A DNA stretch of 64,000 bases from Georgfuchsia sp049276455 (GCA_049276455.1 JBASWL010000024.1:1-64000), one strand, 5' to 3'. Positions 26,916 through 35,428 are shown, numbered from the stretch's first letter. Numbers and translations are program-made. The notes: generated from the sequence alone by a model not told the origin.

Positions 26916-27254
26916 ATGAAAATGACAGATGCCGTCCCGATGCTGGCAGCGCTGGCACAGCAAACCCGGCTTTCAATCTTTCGTCTGTTGGTAGAAGCCG
27001 GCCGCGAAGGCATGTGCGCAGGAGCGATTGCAGAAAAGCTGAAACTGCCCGCCGCGACATTCTCTTTCCATGTCGCGCGACTGATGCGAGCGAAGCTGGT
27101 TATAGCGCGGCCAGAGAGCCGTTTTATCTACTACGCTGCCAACTATGTCGTGATGGATGGCTTGATCGCCTTCCTCACAGACAACTGTTGTCAGGGCAGC
27201 GAAGCCTGTCTGCCTAATACCGCTTTTGCTTCGGCCTCAAGAAAAAATACGTAA
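26916..27254 (+). CDS. arsR: ArsR family arsenic-responsive repressor
   Basis: A 112-residue winged-helix repressor. The recognition region is LKLPAATFSFHVARLMRAK, and the C-terminal sensor has Cys91, Cys92 and Cys98 in TDNCCQGSEACL. This CC-x5-C arrangement is the one known from Acidithiobacillus ferrooxidans ArsR, where the C-terminal cysteines, not a helix alpha-3 pair, bind As(III). The gene starts at the end of its own operator with no room for a normal ribosome site, so leaderless translation is likely. It heads arsR-arsC-acr3, with short gaps, and probably represses the operon until arsenite is present. Confidence 0.92.
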   Translation: MKMTDAVPMLAALAQQTRLSIFRLLVEAGREGMCAGAIAEKLKLPAATFSFHVARLMRAKLVIARPESRFIYYAANYVVMDGLIAFLTDNCCQGSEACLPNTAFASASRKNT

Positions 27255-27271
27255 AACCTCTCAGAAATCCG

Positions 27272-27781
27272 ATGACCCATTTAATCAAGAACGTGCTCAT
27301 CCTGTGCACCGGTAACTCGGCGCGCAGCATTCTCGCCGAAGCCATATTCAACCGCGATGGCAGAGACCGCTTCCATGCCTACAGTGCGGGCAGTCACCCT
27401 GCCGGATACGTCAATCCCTACGCACTGGAACTGCTGCAACGCGAAGGCTTCGATATCAGCAATTTGCGCAGCAAGAGCTGGGACGAGTTTGCCGTAGCCA
27501 GTTCACCGCAAATGGACTTAGTGTTAACTGTCTGCGACAACGCGGTCGGCGAAATGTGCCCGGTATGGCCGGGACAGCCAATCAGCGCCCACTGGGGAAT
27601 CGAAGACCCTGCTGCTGTTGAAGGCCGTGACGAAGACAAGCGCCGTGCTTTCTTTCGGGCATTCAACTTTTTGCAGCGACGCATTGCGCTGTTCCTTGCA
27701 TTGCCGCTCGATAAGCTCGACCGTATCAGCATAAAAAGGGAACTGGAACAAATTGGCAACAGCCGGGATGAAGTCAAATGA
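27272..27781 (+). CDS. arsC: Arsenate reductase, low-molecular-weight phosphatase type
   Basis: Reduces arsenate to arsenite. The 169-residue protein has the P-loop LCTGNSARSILAEAIF (C-x5-R) near residue 12, the acidic loop EDPAAVEGRDEDKRRAF and a further Cys in LTVCDNAVGEMCPVW that can relay the disulfide, as in thioredoxin-coupled reductases. It lies between arsR and the arsenite exporter, overlapping the latter by four bases. Intact and of normal length. Confidence 0.92.
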   Translation: MTHLIKNVLILCTGNSARSILAEAIFNRDGRDRFHAYSAGSHPAGYVNPYALELLQREGFDISNLRSKSWDEFAVASSPQMDLVLTVCDNAVGEMCPVWPGQPISAHWGIEDPAAVEGRDEDKRRAFFRAFNFLQRRIALFLALPLDKLDRISIKRELEQIGNSRDEVK

Positions 27782-28800
27782 ATATTTTTGAACGTTACCT
27801 GACGCTCTGGGTTTTTCTGTGCATTGTCACCGGCATCATATTGGGACAATCCTTTCCGTCGCTGTTTCAGCACATCGGCCGCATGGAGGTGGCGCAGGTC
27901 AACATTCCGGTCGGGCTTCTGATCTGGGTCATGATCGTGCCGATGCTGATGAAGGTCGACTTCGGCGCACTCCATCAAGTGCGGCAACATTGGCGCGGCA
28001 TTGGCGTCACCTTGTTTGTGAACTGGGCCGTCAAGCCGTTCACAATGGCCCTGCTCGCTGCGCTATTCATCCGTCACTTGTTCGCACCGCTGTTGCCAGC
28101 CGCGCAGATCGACAGCTATATCGCGGGCCTCATTCTGCTTGCCGCAGCGCCCTGTACGGCCATGGTCTTCGTCTGGAGCCGTCTCACGAATGGAGACCCG
28201 TTGTTTACGCTGTCTCAGGTGGCATTGAACGACAGTATCATGCTGTTTGCCTTCGCTCCAATCGTCGCGCTGCTGCTCGGTCTGGCCTCCATCACCGTTC
28301 CCTGGGACACACTGTTCACGTCGGTCGTGCTCTATATCCTGATCCCGGTTGTGCTGGCACAGCTTTGGCGCAAATTCCTGCTCAGGCGAGGTCAGACAAG
28401 TTTCGACGCAGCACTGCAACGAATCGGCCCGTTTTCAATTTCCGCCCTGCTACTCACGCTGGTGTTGCTGTTTGCCTTCCAGGGCGAAGCCATCCTGCGT
28501 CAGCCACTCGTCATTGCACTGCTGGCGGTACCGATCCTGATCCAGGTTTTTTTTAATTCGGCGCTGGCCTACTGGCTCAACCGTAAACTGGGTGAGAAAC
28601 ACAATATCGCCTGCCCCTCGGCCCTGATCGGGGCTTCCAATTTCTTCGAACTGGCCGTGGCAACAGCCATCAGCCTGTTCGGCTTCGAGTCCGGCGCGGC
28701 GCTGGCAACCGTCGTTGGCGTACTGATCGAAGTGCCCGTGATGCTGCTGGTAGTGGAGGTAGTGAATTCAACCAAGGGGTGGTACGAGCAAAGCACATAA
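27778..28800 (+). CDS. Arsenite efflux transporter, ACR3 family
   Basis: A 340-residue inner-membrane protein with about ten hydrophobic segments. The conserved LLAAAPCTAMVFVWSRLT box holds the essential Cys of ACR3 carriers, followed by NDSIMLFAFAPIVALLLG and, near the end, NFFELAVATAISLFG. It expels As(III) formed by arsC, driven by the proton gradient. Start overlaps arsC, so translation is coupled. The ACR3 type, not the ArsB type, matches the ArsR subgroup upstream. Confidence 0.94.
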   Translation: MNIFERYLTLWVFLCIVTGIILGQSFPSLFQHIGRMEVAQVNIPVGLLIWVMIVPMLMKVDFGALHQVRQHWRGIGVTLFVNWAVKPFTMALLAALFIRHLFAPLLPAAQIDSYIAGLILLAAAPCTAMVFVWSRLTNGDPLFTLSQVALNDSIMLFAFAPIVALLLGLASITVPWDTLFTSVVLYILIPVVLAQLWRKFLLRRGQTSFDAALQRIGPFSISALLLTLVLLFAFQGEAILRQPLVIALLAVPILIQVFFNSALAYWLNRKLGEKHNIACPSALIGASNFFELAVATAISLFGFESGAALATVVGVLIEVPVMLLVVEVVNSTKGWYEQST

Positions 28801-28911
28801 TCACTACAGCAATCGGCCAACGCAGTAGTGGCAAGCAATAAATGTGTGAAAGAAACACCGAATCAGCATCTGTCATCGGAGCAAAGCGTGGCAGGCCCAT
28901 GGCGTTGCACA

Positions 28912-28949
28912 ACTGGATTGCCACGCCCCTCCGGGGCTCGCAATGACCA
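28912..28949. repeat. Dispersed palindromic intergenic repeat
   Basis: CTGGATTGCCACG, a CCCCTCCGGGG hairpin core and CTCGCAATGACC form a roughly 38-bp element. The TGGATTGCC...CGCAATGAC pattern is a widespread REP-like intergenic sequence in bacterial genomes. Only one copy is seen in this window. Confidence 0.5.
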
Positions 28950-29098
28950 CAGGGAATCCCGTGGGATGACGAGTACTTGTATTGAGTGTTCCGTCAAGAT
29001 TGCAACCCTGCACTAACACAACGACGATCGTCGCGCGTTGTCTCTGGCTTGAAATGTGCTCATGGAAATATACACAAGCACTGGCCAAGGCCTGAACC

Positions 29099-29713
29099 AT
29101 GATGCCGACGACCGTCAAAAGCAGCACCGCTGACCTTGAACTGATCACTATCTATCAGATCAGCAAGGTACTCAACCTGCTGGCGCAGACCTGGAAGCTG
29201 CATCAGGCACTCGCCGAGGAACGGCAGTTGCAGATGGAAGAGAAATACCGCCTGCAAAAGCAGTTGCAGGGCAAGTACGACATTGAGAATGTCGTTGGCC
29301 GCTCGAAGCGGATGAAGGATGTCTTTGCCGAGGTACATCAGGCTGCGCCGAGTCAGGCGACGGTACTTTTGCGCGGTGAATCTGGCACCGGCAAGGAAGC
29401 GATAGCAAACGCCATTCATTACCTTTCACCGCAAGCCAAGGGGCCATTTATCAAGGTCAATTGCGCGTCGCTTTCGGAAACCTTGCTCGAATCCGAACTA
29501 TTCGGCCATGAAAAAGGGGCCTTTACCGGTGCGGTCAACGAGCGGAAGGGGCGCTTCGAAATCGCCGATGGCGGCACGCTTTTCCTTGACGAGATTGGTG
29601 ACGTCTCGCCGGCCTTCCAGGCGAAGATGTTGCGTGTATTGCAAGAGCGGGAGTTCGAACGCGTCGGCGGCCACAAGACCTTGAAGGCCAATTTCCGGCT
29701 CGTCGCGGCGGTG
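29099..29713 (+). pseudogene. nifA: nifA remnant: GAF domain deleted and 3' end lost
   Basis: NifA activates sigma-54 nif promoters. The fragment begins with a NifA N-terminus (LELITIYQISKVL) and jumps at about 29167-29175 to the end of the GAF/linker region (LLAQTWKLHQALAEERQ, HRLQKQLQGKY-like text), removing the GAF domain in frame. The AAA+ part keeps the Walker A LRGESGTGKEAIANAI, GAFTGA loop (HEKGAFTGAVNERKGRFE) and Walker B GGTLFLDEIGDVSP. After ANFRLVAA the NifA text stops; sensor II and the DNA-binding HTH are missing. The product could not bind UAS elements, so the gene is dead unless another nifA exists. Confidence 0.85.
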
Positions 29714-29913
29714 CATACTCAACCAGGGTCACGCATAACAACACATTGTCGGACGCCGCTTGCGAATTCCTCGCACTCGCGATACAGGATGCCGTGTTCG
29801 GTGCATCGTTGCGCGATATTTACCGCGGGCGCATCCAGCCCTTCCTTCTGGCCTATCCGATTTACAGCTGGCGCGGCCGCCAGCATGATGGCAGGCGCCC
29901 TGTATGGGCTTGA
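29707..29913 (+). other. Unidentified coding fragment joined to nifA
   Basis: Downstream of the nifA break another frame is open to a TGA at 29911-29913 with protein-like text (NTLSDAACEFLALAIQDAVF, GASLRDIYRGRIQPFLLAYP). It has no start codon of its own near the junction and looks like the C-terminal end of a different gene brought next to nifA by a deletion. I do not recognise the family. Confidence 0.35.
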
Positions 29914-29986
29914 GTCTCTATCCGCACGCTGGCATAATCCCGCAAACGGCCAGCACCGATCCTTGGCGAAGAGACAGAGGGCTAAC

Positions 29987-30424
29987 TTAGGCTTTGTGGC
30001 GCCATTTAATTTGGTTGTTTTTTGTTTCAACCGGAATTATCTGCACCTGTCCATGGCGTATACCCGTTTCGGCTATTACCGACTGGGCGAAGTCAGTAAC
30101 CTCGCGCGTAGCACCACGAAGGATCACTGTTTCCACGCAGTCGTCGTGGCTAATGTGGGCGTGTACGGTGGCAATCGCCAAATTGTGATGATCATGCTGC
30201 TTGCTGGTCAGACGACTGGATAGTTGTCGCTCGTGGTGATCGAACACATAGCTCAGCACGGCCACGCACTGTTTGGAAGTTCCGGTGGACAAGGCGTTAT
30301 CTCCCAGTTCGCGACGTAGCAAATCACGAACAGCCTCGGAGCGGTTAGCATAGCCGCGTTTTTGAATCAACTCGTCGAAGGCTTCCGCCAGATCATCATC
30401 AAGCGATATGGTCAGTCTCTGCAT
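29987..30424 (-). CDS. nikR: Nickel-responsive regulator NikR
   Basis: A 145-residue repressor: N-terminal ribbon-helix-helix (RLTISLDDDLAEAFDELIQK), C-terminal ACT-like metal domain with HDHHNLAIATVHAHISHDDC, in which the H-x-H-x5-C ligand set of NikR is complete. It is divergent from the nickel/cobalt ECF transporter genes that start at 30734, so it most likely controls them by nickel. The protein has a short Lys/His tail (KWRHKA). It appears fully intact even though both neighbours (nifA and a porin-like gene) are broken. Confidence 0.93.
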   Translation of the reverse strand: MQRLTISLDDDLAEAFDELIQKRGYANRSEAVRDLLRRELGDNALSTGTSKQCVAVLSYVFDHHERQLSSRLTSKQHDHHNLAIATVHAHISHDDCVETVILRGATREVTDFAQSVIAETGIRHGQVQIIPVETKNNQIKWRHKA

Positions 30425-30509
30425 AGTTCAGGCTCCCAAATGACAAATTATTAGCATAACCGACACTCCAACTTTATTGGAACAGATTCCGGGTTGACTC
30501 CTGGGCACG

Positions 30510-30538
30510 CTTCATACAAAATTAAATATCTTCATACA
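30510..30538. promoter_or_regulatory. Paired CTTCATACA half-sites, possible NikR operator
   Basis: CTTCATACA occurs at 30510-30518 and 30530-30538, a period of 20 bp, in the region between nikR and the nickel transporter genes. TCATAC is one half of the E. coli NikR operator (GTATGA-N16-TCATAC), but here the halves are direct, not inverted. Control by NikR is inferred. Confidence 0.4.
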
Positions 30539-30672
30539 TTTTGTGTTGGTGCAGGAGTTTTATATGGACTTGGGGCGACGAGAAACTGGATGTTGACCCT
30601 GGCTACAAGCACAGCCTGAACGATGCAGAGTCTCTCTACTCGCTGGGAGCTGGCGTAACGGTGCGCTGTTAA
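30535..30672 (+). pseudogene. Outer-membrane beta-barrel C-terminal remnant
   Basis: One frame reads VGAGVLYGLGATRNW and a second, shifted frame reads YKHSLNDAESLYSLGAGVTV before a TAA at 30670-30672. Together they look like the last strands of an outer membrane barrel, split by a small frameshift or deletion. No start, signal peptide or upstream strands remain. It lies between nikR and the nickel transporter, so a lost nickel-related outer membrane protein is possible but unproven. Confidence 0.5.
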
Positions 30673-30733
30673 GGCCATGCGCGTTCCTGAAGTGAAATCC
30701 AGACGCGCTACGCCCGTCAATTAAAGGTGTTAC

Positions 30734-31819
30734 ATGCATATTCCTGATGGATATCTAAGTCCGGCGACCTGCGTAGCCACTTACGCGGCCGCCCTGCCGT
30801 TCTGGTACGTGGCATTTGGTCGGGTCAAGCGCCTGTTGCACACGCGCATGGTGCCGTTGCTGGCGGTGTTCTCCGCGTTCAGTTTTGTGATCATGATGTT
30901 TAACCTGCCGTTGCCGGGCGGCACTACCGGTCATGCTGTCGGGGTGGGGATTGCGACGATTGTGCTGGGTCCGTGGGCGTCGATGGTGGCGATCTCGATT
31001 GCCTTGCTGATCCAGGCGATCTTTTTTGGCGATGGGGGCATCACGACCTTCGGCGCGAACTGCCTGAACATGGCGGTAGTGGGCTCCCTGGTTTCATATT
31101 GGACCTACACGCTGATCGCCGGCAAGTCCGCGCTGGGTTCATCCCGCCGCGTGGTGGCGGCGGGCATTGCCGGATATCTCGCGATCAATCTCGCGGCCCT
31201 GCTGACCGCAATTGAATTCGGCGTTCAACCGATGCTGTTTCACGATGCAAGCGGGGCTCCTTTGTACGCACCGTATCCGCTTACTATCGCGGTTCCGGCC
31301 ATGATGATTGGCCACCTCACCATTGCAGGTTTGGCTGAACTGGTCATTTCTGGTGGTCTGGTAGCTTACTTGCAGCGGGCTAATCCGGATCTGCTGGCTT
31401 TCTCGGTTCCGAATGTTGCAAAGAAGCTGGCTACAACTAGCGTCTGGAAATCCACCCTTGCGCTGTGGTATTTGGTGGCGGGCTTGATGATCCTGTCACC
31501 GTTGGGTTTGATCGCAGCCGGCACGGCTTGGGGTGAATGGGGCGTGGAGGACTTTGCCAATGCCGAAGTCCGGCAGGAAATCCTGCGCGCATCAGGTAAT
31601 GTTGCTCCCCCTACATCAGCCCCAAAAGGAATGAAGCAACTTGCCAGCCTATGGAAGGCTGCTGTTCCTGACTATGCACCGAGCTTTATGCATAACGCCA
31701 GTGTTGGTTACATTCTTTCCGCTGTATTCGGTGCCGGGTTGATTTTGTTGCTGTTCCTGCTATCTCGAAATGTCCGTTCAAGAATGAGTCGCCAGAATTG
31801 TGATTCGACTGATGTCTAG
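30734..31819 (+). CDS. ECF nickel/cobalt transporter, substrate-binding and accessory protein (CbiM/NikMN type)
   Basis: 361-residue membrane protein. The mature N-terminus MHIPDGYLSPATC holds the Met1-His2 metal-chelating end of the CbiM/NikM family. About seven hydrophobic segments in the first 220 residues form the S component, with GDGGITTFGANCLNMAVVGS as the conserved loop. The C-terminal part (about 225-350) has a PDGLE/NikN-like segment with WGEWG and a last membrane span, so M and N are fused. It heads M(N)-Q-O; the flanking nikR points to nickel as the substrate. Confidence 0.9.
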   Translation: MHIPDGYLSPATCVATYAAALPFWYVAFGRVKRLLHTRMVPLLAVFSAFSFVIMMFNLPLPGGTTGHAVGVGIATIVLGPWASMVAISIALLIQAIFFGDGGITTFGANCLNMAVVGSLVSYWTYTLIAGKSALGSSRRVVAAGIAGYLAINLAALLTAIEFGVQPMLFHDASGAPLYAPYPLTIAVPAMMIGHLTIAGLAELVISGGLVAYLQRANPDLLAFSVPNVAKKLATTSVWKSTLALWYLVAGLMILSPLGLIAAGTAWGEWGVEDFANAEVRQEILRASGNVAPPTSAPKGMKQLASLWKAAVPDYAPSFMHNASVGYILSAVFGAGLILLLFLLSRNVRSRMSRQNCDSTDV

Positions 31820-31852
31820 CGTTCACACAATACGGCGGAGTCCGCAGCCTTC

Positions 31853-32707
31853 ATGAGTGAACAATCCTTTGTGCAAGGAGGGCACCGCCATCGCCACCGG
31901 CATTTTGTGGAAAGACTGGCACACGATTGTATGCAAGCCATGGAGCACGCTCTGGATGCCGAAGCAACGGGCGCACAGCGAGGCTTTTTACAGGGGCTTG
32001 ATCCGCGCATAAAACTTGCAAGTTTCCTGACGCTGATTGTTTGCAGCGTGTTAGCCAAGTTTTTGGTGGTGCTTGTTGCGCTTTTTCTGCTGGCGGTAGT
32101 TCTTGCTTTTACTTCCTACATTACAGCGGCCAGGCTGTGCAAACAGGCCTGGATCAGCGTGTTGCTCTTTACCGGGGTGATCGCCTTGCCATCCATCGTG
32201 ATCGTGCCAGGTATTCCAGTGTGGCAAATCCCGCTGGTGCATTGGACTGTGACGCTCCAGGGATTGCGAAGTGGCGCATTCCTCATCGGGCGCGCCGAGA
32301 CTTCCGCGACTTTTGCCTTGCTGCTGATCCTGACAACTCCCTGGACACATTTACTCAAGGCCATGCGCAGCCTCGGTATTCCGGTCGTGCTCGTGGCTAT
32401 TCTCGGAATGACTTATCGCTATATCTTCGTGCTTCTGCAAACTACGACTCAGATGTTCGAGGCGCGTCGCAGCCGCATCATGGCACCCATAAAGGGGCCG
32501 CAACAGCGCCAGATAGTGGCTGCCGTAGCGGGTGTATTGCTGGGCAAGGTATTCCATCTCAGCGAGGAAGTGCATCTGGCGATGGTGTCGCGTGGCTATC
32601 GGGGAGAAGTCCACTTGCTTAACGAATTCCATACGCAGCGACGCGACTGGATTGTCCTCGCGTTTGCCCTAATACTACTTGCCACGATCAGTTGGTTTCA
32701 AAGATGA
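31853..32707 (+). CDS. ECF transporter transmembrane (T) component, CbiQ/NikQ type
   Basis: A 284-residue protein with a His-rich N-terminus (GGHRHRHRHFVERL) that may bind metal, then four to five hydrophobic segments and the coupling helices typical of T components (IMAPIKGPQQRQ and LSEEVHLAMVSRGYRGE, the ARG-type motif that contacts the ATPase). It is the second gene of the transporter operon and overlaps the start of the ATPase gene by four bases. Intact. Confidence 0.9.
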   Translation: MSEQSFVQGGHRHRHRHFVERLAHDCMQAMEHALDAEATGAQRGFLQGLDPRIKLASFLTLIVCSVLAKFLVVLVALFLLAVVLAFTSYITAARLCKQAWISVLLFTGVIALPSIVIVPGIPVWQIPLVHWTVTLQGLRSGAFLIGRAETSATFALLLILTTPWTHLLKAMRSLGIPVVLVAILGMTYRYIFVLLQTTTQMFEARRSRIMAPIKGPQQRQIVAAVAGVLLGKVFHLSEEVHLAMVSRGYRGEVHLLNEFHTQRRDWIVLAFALILLATISWFQR

Positions 32708-33504
32708 GCGACTACGTTTACGAGTTGACCGGTGTGTCCTACGCTTACCAGAACCAACAGGCGCTGGACGACCTTTCCATACAGATTCGACGTGGGAAAC
32801 GGGTAGTACTGCTCGGGGCAAATGGCTCTGGAAAATCCACGTTGCTGCGGCTGCTTGACGCGCTATATTTTCCGAGCAACGGCGAGCTGAAGGCCTTCGG
32901 AAATGTGTTGAGCGAGGAGTCCCTGGCGGATGAGAACGTCAATTTCAAATTCAGGTGTCAAGTTGGTTTGGTGTTTCAGAACCCGGACGTACAACTCTTC
33001 AACCCAACAGTATTTGACGAAGTGGCTTTTGGCCCGCTTCAGCTTGGTTGGCCCAAGGACAGGATTCTGCAGCGCGTTGATGAGATTTTGACCCGCTTTG
33101 CGATCGGCCACCTAAAGAATCGGGCACCACATCGACTGTCCGGCGGCGAAAAGAAGCGAGTGGCTTTGGCTTCCGTACTGGTTCTGGAACCCGAGGTGCT
33201 GCTCCTGGACGAACCTACCGCTGCACTAGACCCGCAGAGCCAGGAAGAAGTCATCCACTTCCTGATTGAGAGTCGCAACACGAATCGAACTATTGTGACT
33301 GCAACGCATGACTTGGACATCGTTCAAGATATAGCTGACTACGTATTCGTTCTAGACAAAGGCAAAGTGGCGGGTGCAGGGACGCCGGCTGAAATTCTGG
33401 GCGATGAAAAACTATTGAAGCAGACCCATTTGGCCCATGCGCACTGGCACGTTCACGCCGATGGCGAAATGCACAGACATCCTCATCCACATCCGCACGG
33501 GTAA
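32704..33504 (+). CDS. ECF transporter ATPase, CbiO/NikO type
   Basis: A 266-residue ABC ATPase: Walker A LLGANGSGKSTLLRLL, Q-loop VFQNPDVQLF, signature LSGGEKKRVALASVL, Walker B VLLLDEPTAALDPQS and switch His in TATHDLDIV. The C-terminus is strikingly His-rich (HLAHAHWHVHADGEMHRHPH and more), a feature of nickel-handling proteins and a likely metal reservoir or sensor. It ends the M(N)-Q-O operon. All catalytic motifs are complete. Confidence 0.93.
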   Translation: MSDYVYELTGVSYAYQNQQALDDLSIQIRRGKRVVLLGANGSGKSTLLRLLDALYFPSNGELKAFGNVLSEESLADENVNFKFRCQVGLVFQNPDVQLFNPTVFDEVAFGPLQLGWPKDRILQRVDEILTRFAIGHLKNRAPHRLSGGEKKRVALASVLVLEPEVLLLDEPTAALDPQSQEEVIHFLIESRNTNRTIVTATHDLDIVQDIADYVFVLDKGKVAGAGTPAEILGDEKLLKQTHLAHAHWHVHADGEMHRHPHPHPHG

Positions 33505-33598
33505 AGCCATGCAATAGCACCAGCGGAAAGCGATCATTCAGAACAGCTGTCTTGAAGATCGGCTTCTTGTCGCGTTTGCGACAATCGCGCTAGAACCG

Positions 33599-33772
33599 AT
33601 GTACGGTCACGGTGTAGGCGCCGCCGATGACCAGATGTTCCTCTTCGCCGCCGCGCTGGAGACCTCCAACGCCCGCTTCTACTTCATTGATGCCGGCGAA
33701 CACTGCGTCAAGCTGTCCAACGACGCCGAGTCGGCCAGCGGCATCGTCGTCGGCCTGTTCAGCGAGGATTGA
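33599..33772 (+). CDS. Unidentified short frame downstream of the nickel transporter
   Basis: The 57-residue frame MYGHGVGAADDQMFLFAAAL (continuing with NARFYFIDAGEHCVKL) ends at 33770-33772. The same frame is open about 80 bases further upstream without a better start, so it may be the tail of a longer broken gene. The text has faint similarity to NifX/NafY-like domains (VAFAT followed by an H-x-x-G-A-A motif), too weak for a call. Confidence 0.3.
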   Translation: MYGHGVGAADDQMFLFAAALETSNARFYFIDAGEHCVKLSNDAESASGIVVGLFSED

Positions 33773-33855
33773 GCCGGCAGGTGCCGGCATTTATGTCGCT
33801 GTAATTAGTGGCAATGGTTGACTCTGGCGGTTTCCATTTCTGAATGGAGCCACAC

Positions 33856-34073
33856 ATGGTTATCAAGCGCGCATCGAACTGCCCGCTCTGCGGTGCCGGG
33901 CTCACGGCCATGGAGCTTCTCGACACGCCTGCACTGAACTGATTGATTCGCGACTTGGTATTCTGGAGGCCCACTGTCCCTGTTGCCAGGGCTATCTGGA
34001 GTTGATGCCGGTAGCCGGCCGGGTCGACATCGGTGGTACTCAACCGCTGGCACTGTTGATCCGCAGCAGCTGA
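33856..34073 (+). pseudogene. Frameshifted small zinc-ribbon protein
   Basis: The first frame reads MVIKRASNCPLCGAGLTAME and stops at a TGA near 33940. The neighbouring frame continues with ELIDSRLGILEAHCPCCQGY and LELMPVAGRVDIGG, ending at 34071-34073. A CXXC pair in each part would make one zinc ribbon of about 70 residues. A one-base change near 33930 explains the split. It overlaps the convergent 3' end of the VWA gene. Family unknown. Confidence 0.6.
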
Positions 34074-35428
34074 TCAAGCATGCGCTCTAGGTGGCGCAAC
34101 GAGCTGCATTCACGGGCAATGTGGCAGTAGGGCAGATAGCGCTTCATCTCCGAATCACCCATTCCCCAGAACGAGGTCGGCTCCGGGTTCAGCCAGATCA
34201 CCCTGCGCGCTCGCCGGTACAGCGTTTTCATGACCCCCACTTGCGCCTCGCCGCGGTTGTTGCGCGCGTCGCCGAGGATCAGCACCGTGCTGCGGTGGTC
34301 GATGCGATTCATCAGCTGGGCATCGATGTCGAGCAGAACCTGGCCGTAGTCGGTACGGGCTCCACTCAGCGCCTGGATCACATTGTCAATCGCCTGCTCG
34401 ACGGGAAGCGATTCGAAACTGGCGCTGACGTCGACCAGATGATCGGTGAAGGCAAACGAGCGCACGTCGGCTATCAGTTCGTTCAGGCTGTAGAGGAGCA
34501 GCAGCAAGAAGCGCGCAAACTGGCGCACCGAGCCGCTGACGTCGCAGATCGCGACCACGCGCGGCCGGTCGACCACCGTGCTGCGCCAGTGCGTCTCGAA
34601 CAGCACGCCGCCGTAGGCCGCATTGGCGCGCATCGTGCGGCGAAAATCGAGCTGTCCGCGCTGCTCCGAGCGCTTGCGGTGCGAGTGGCGTTCGGCCAGT
34701 CGGCGTGCGATCTTGCGTATGAGCTCGTGCATGCGTGCAAAATGGCGCTGGTCGATGTTTGAAAGCCTTTGCGTCTGCAGCAAGTCGTCGTGAAGTTCGC
34801 GCGTGGGAGCCTTGCCATGCATCGACAGCTTGCGTTCGACAAAGTCGCGCACTTCGTGGAACAAGCGCTGGCGCGCCAGCTCCAGTTGGGCGTGACGTTC
34901 ATGGGCCATTGTCTGCCTGGCGGCGCTGATCTCGCGGTCGAGCGATTCCGCACCCATCGCCTTCTGAATCTTCTGTGTGTATAAGCCTTTTTGCGCAAAG
35001 AGCCAGATGTCGGTCAGCCCGACCTCGCGCGCGGCCTGTTGCATGCGGCGCGACAACGCGGCCGCATCCCCCGCGAGCAGCAGTTGCGACAGCGATTGCC
35101 CGCCGCTGCCCTCGCCGCCAGGCTCGCCTACGCCGCCGCCCTGCGCGGCCTGCTCCACCGACAGGGCTTCCGTGTCGCCGGACGATTCATGCCCCGGTTG
35201 CCGCGTGGCGAAGGAATCGAAGCGGAAGAAACAGTCGAAGGTTTCGTCGAAGATCGCCCGGTCCGGCAGTGTCTTGGCCAGCGTCGCCCCCAGCGCATCC
35301 TTGAACAACTGACGATCATGCCACCCTACCAGTTCGACTGCCCGCACCGCATCCACCTGTGCGTTCAAGGCGACATCAAGGTCGCTGCCGCGCAACGCCT
35401 TGAAGAAATCCTCAAGTGTGGCTTGCAT
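34040..35428 (-). CDS. VWA (CoxE-like) domain protein, partner of a MoxR ATPase
   Basis: A 462-residue protein: N-terminal helical region, a Gly-rich linker (about 115-135) and a C-terminal CoxE-type von Willebrand A domain with the MIDAS motif AICDVSGSVRQFARFLLLL and later TDYGQVLLDIDAQL and STVLILGDARNNRGE. VWA proteins of this type work with MoxR ATPases as chaperones for metal-enzyme maturation. The gene overlaps the 3' end of its MoxR partner by 17 bases, so they are one operon. Location between nickel transport and nif genes hints at a metalloenzyme client, which is inference. Confidence 0.85.
   Translation of the reverse strand: MQATLEDFFKALRGSDLDVALNAQVDAVRAVELVGWHDRQLFKDALGATLAKTLPDRAIFDETFDCFFRFDSFATRQPGHESSGDTEALSVEQAAQGGGVGEPGGEGSGGQSLSQLLLAGDAAALSRRMQQAAREVGLTDIWLFAQKGLYTQKIQKAMGAESLDREISAARQTMAHERHAQLELARQRLFHEVRDFVERKLSMHGKAPTRELHDDLLQTQRLSNIDQRHFARMHELIRKIARRLAERHSHRKRSEQRGQLDFRRTMRANAAYGGVLFETHWRSTVVDRPRVVAICDVSGSVRQFARFLLLLLYSLNELIADVRSFAFTDHLVDVSASFESLPVEQAIDNVIQALSGARTDYGQVLLDIDAQLMNRIDHRSTVLILGDARNNRGEAQVGVMKTLYRRARRVIWLNPEPTSFWGMGDSEMKRYLPYCHIARECSSLRHLERMLDQLLRINSASG

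Noticed and set aside
30425..30733. Canonical NikR operator GTATGA-N16-TCATAC
   Set aside because: Only direct TCATAC halves were found; no inverted GTATGA half at the right spacing.
33590..33790. 66-residue leftward frame opposite the unidentified fragment
   Set aside because: Low-complexity Ala/Gly/Val text; the rightward frame looks more protein-like, though neither is certain.
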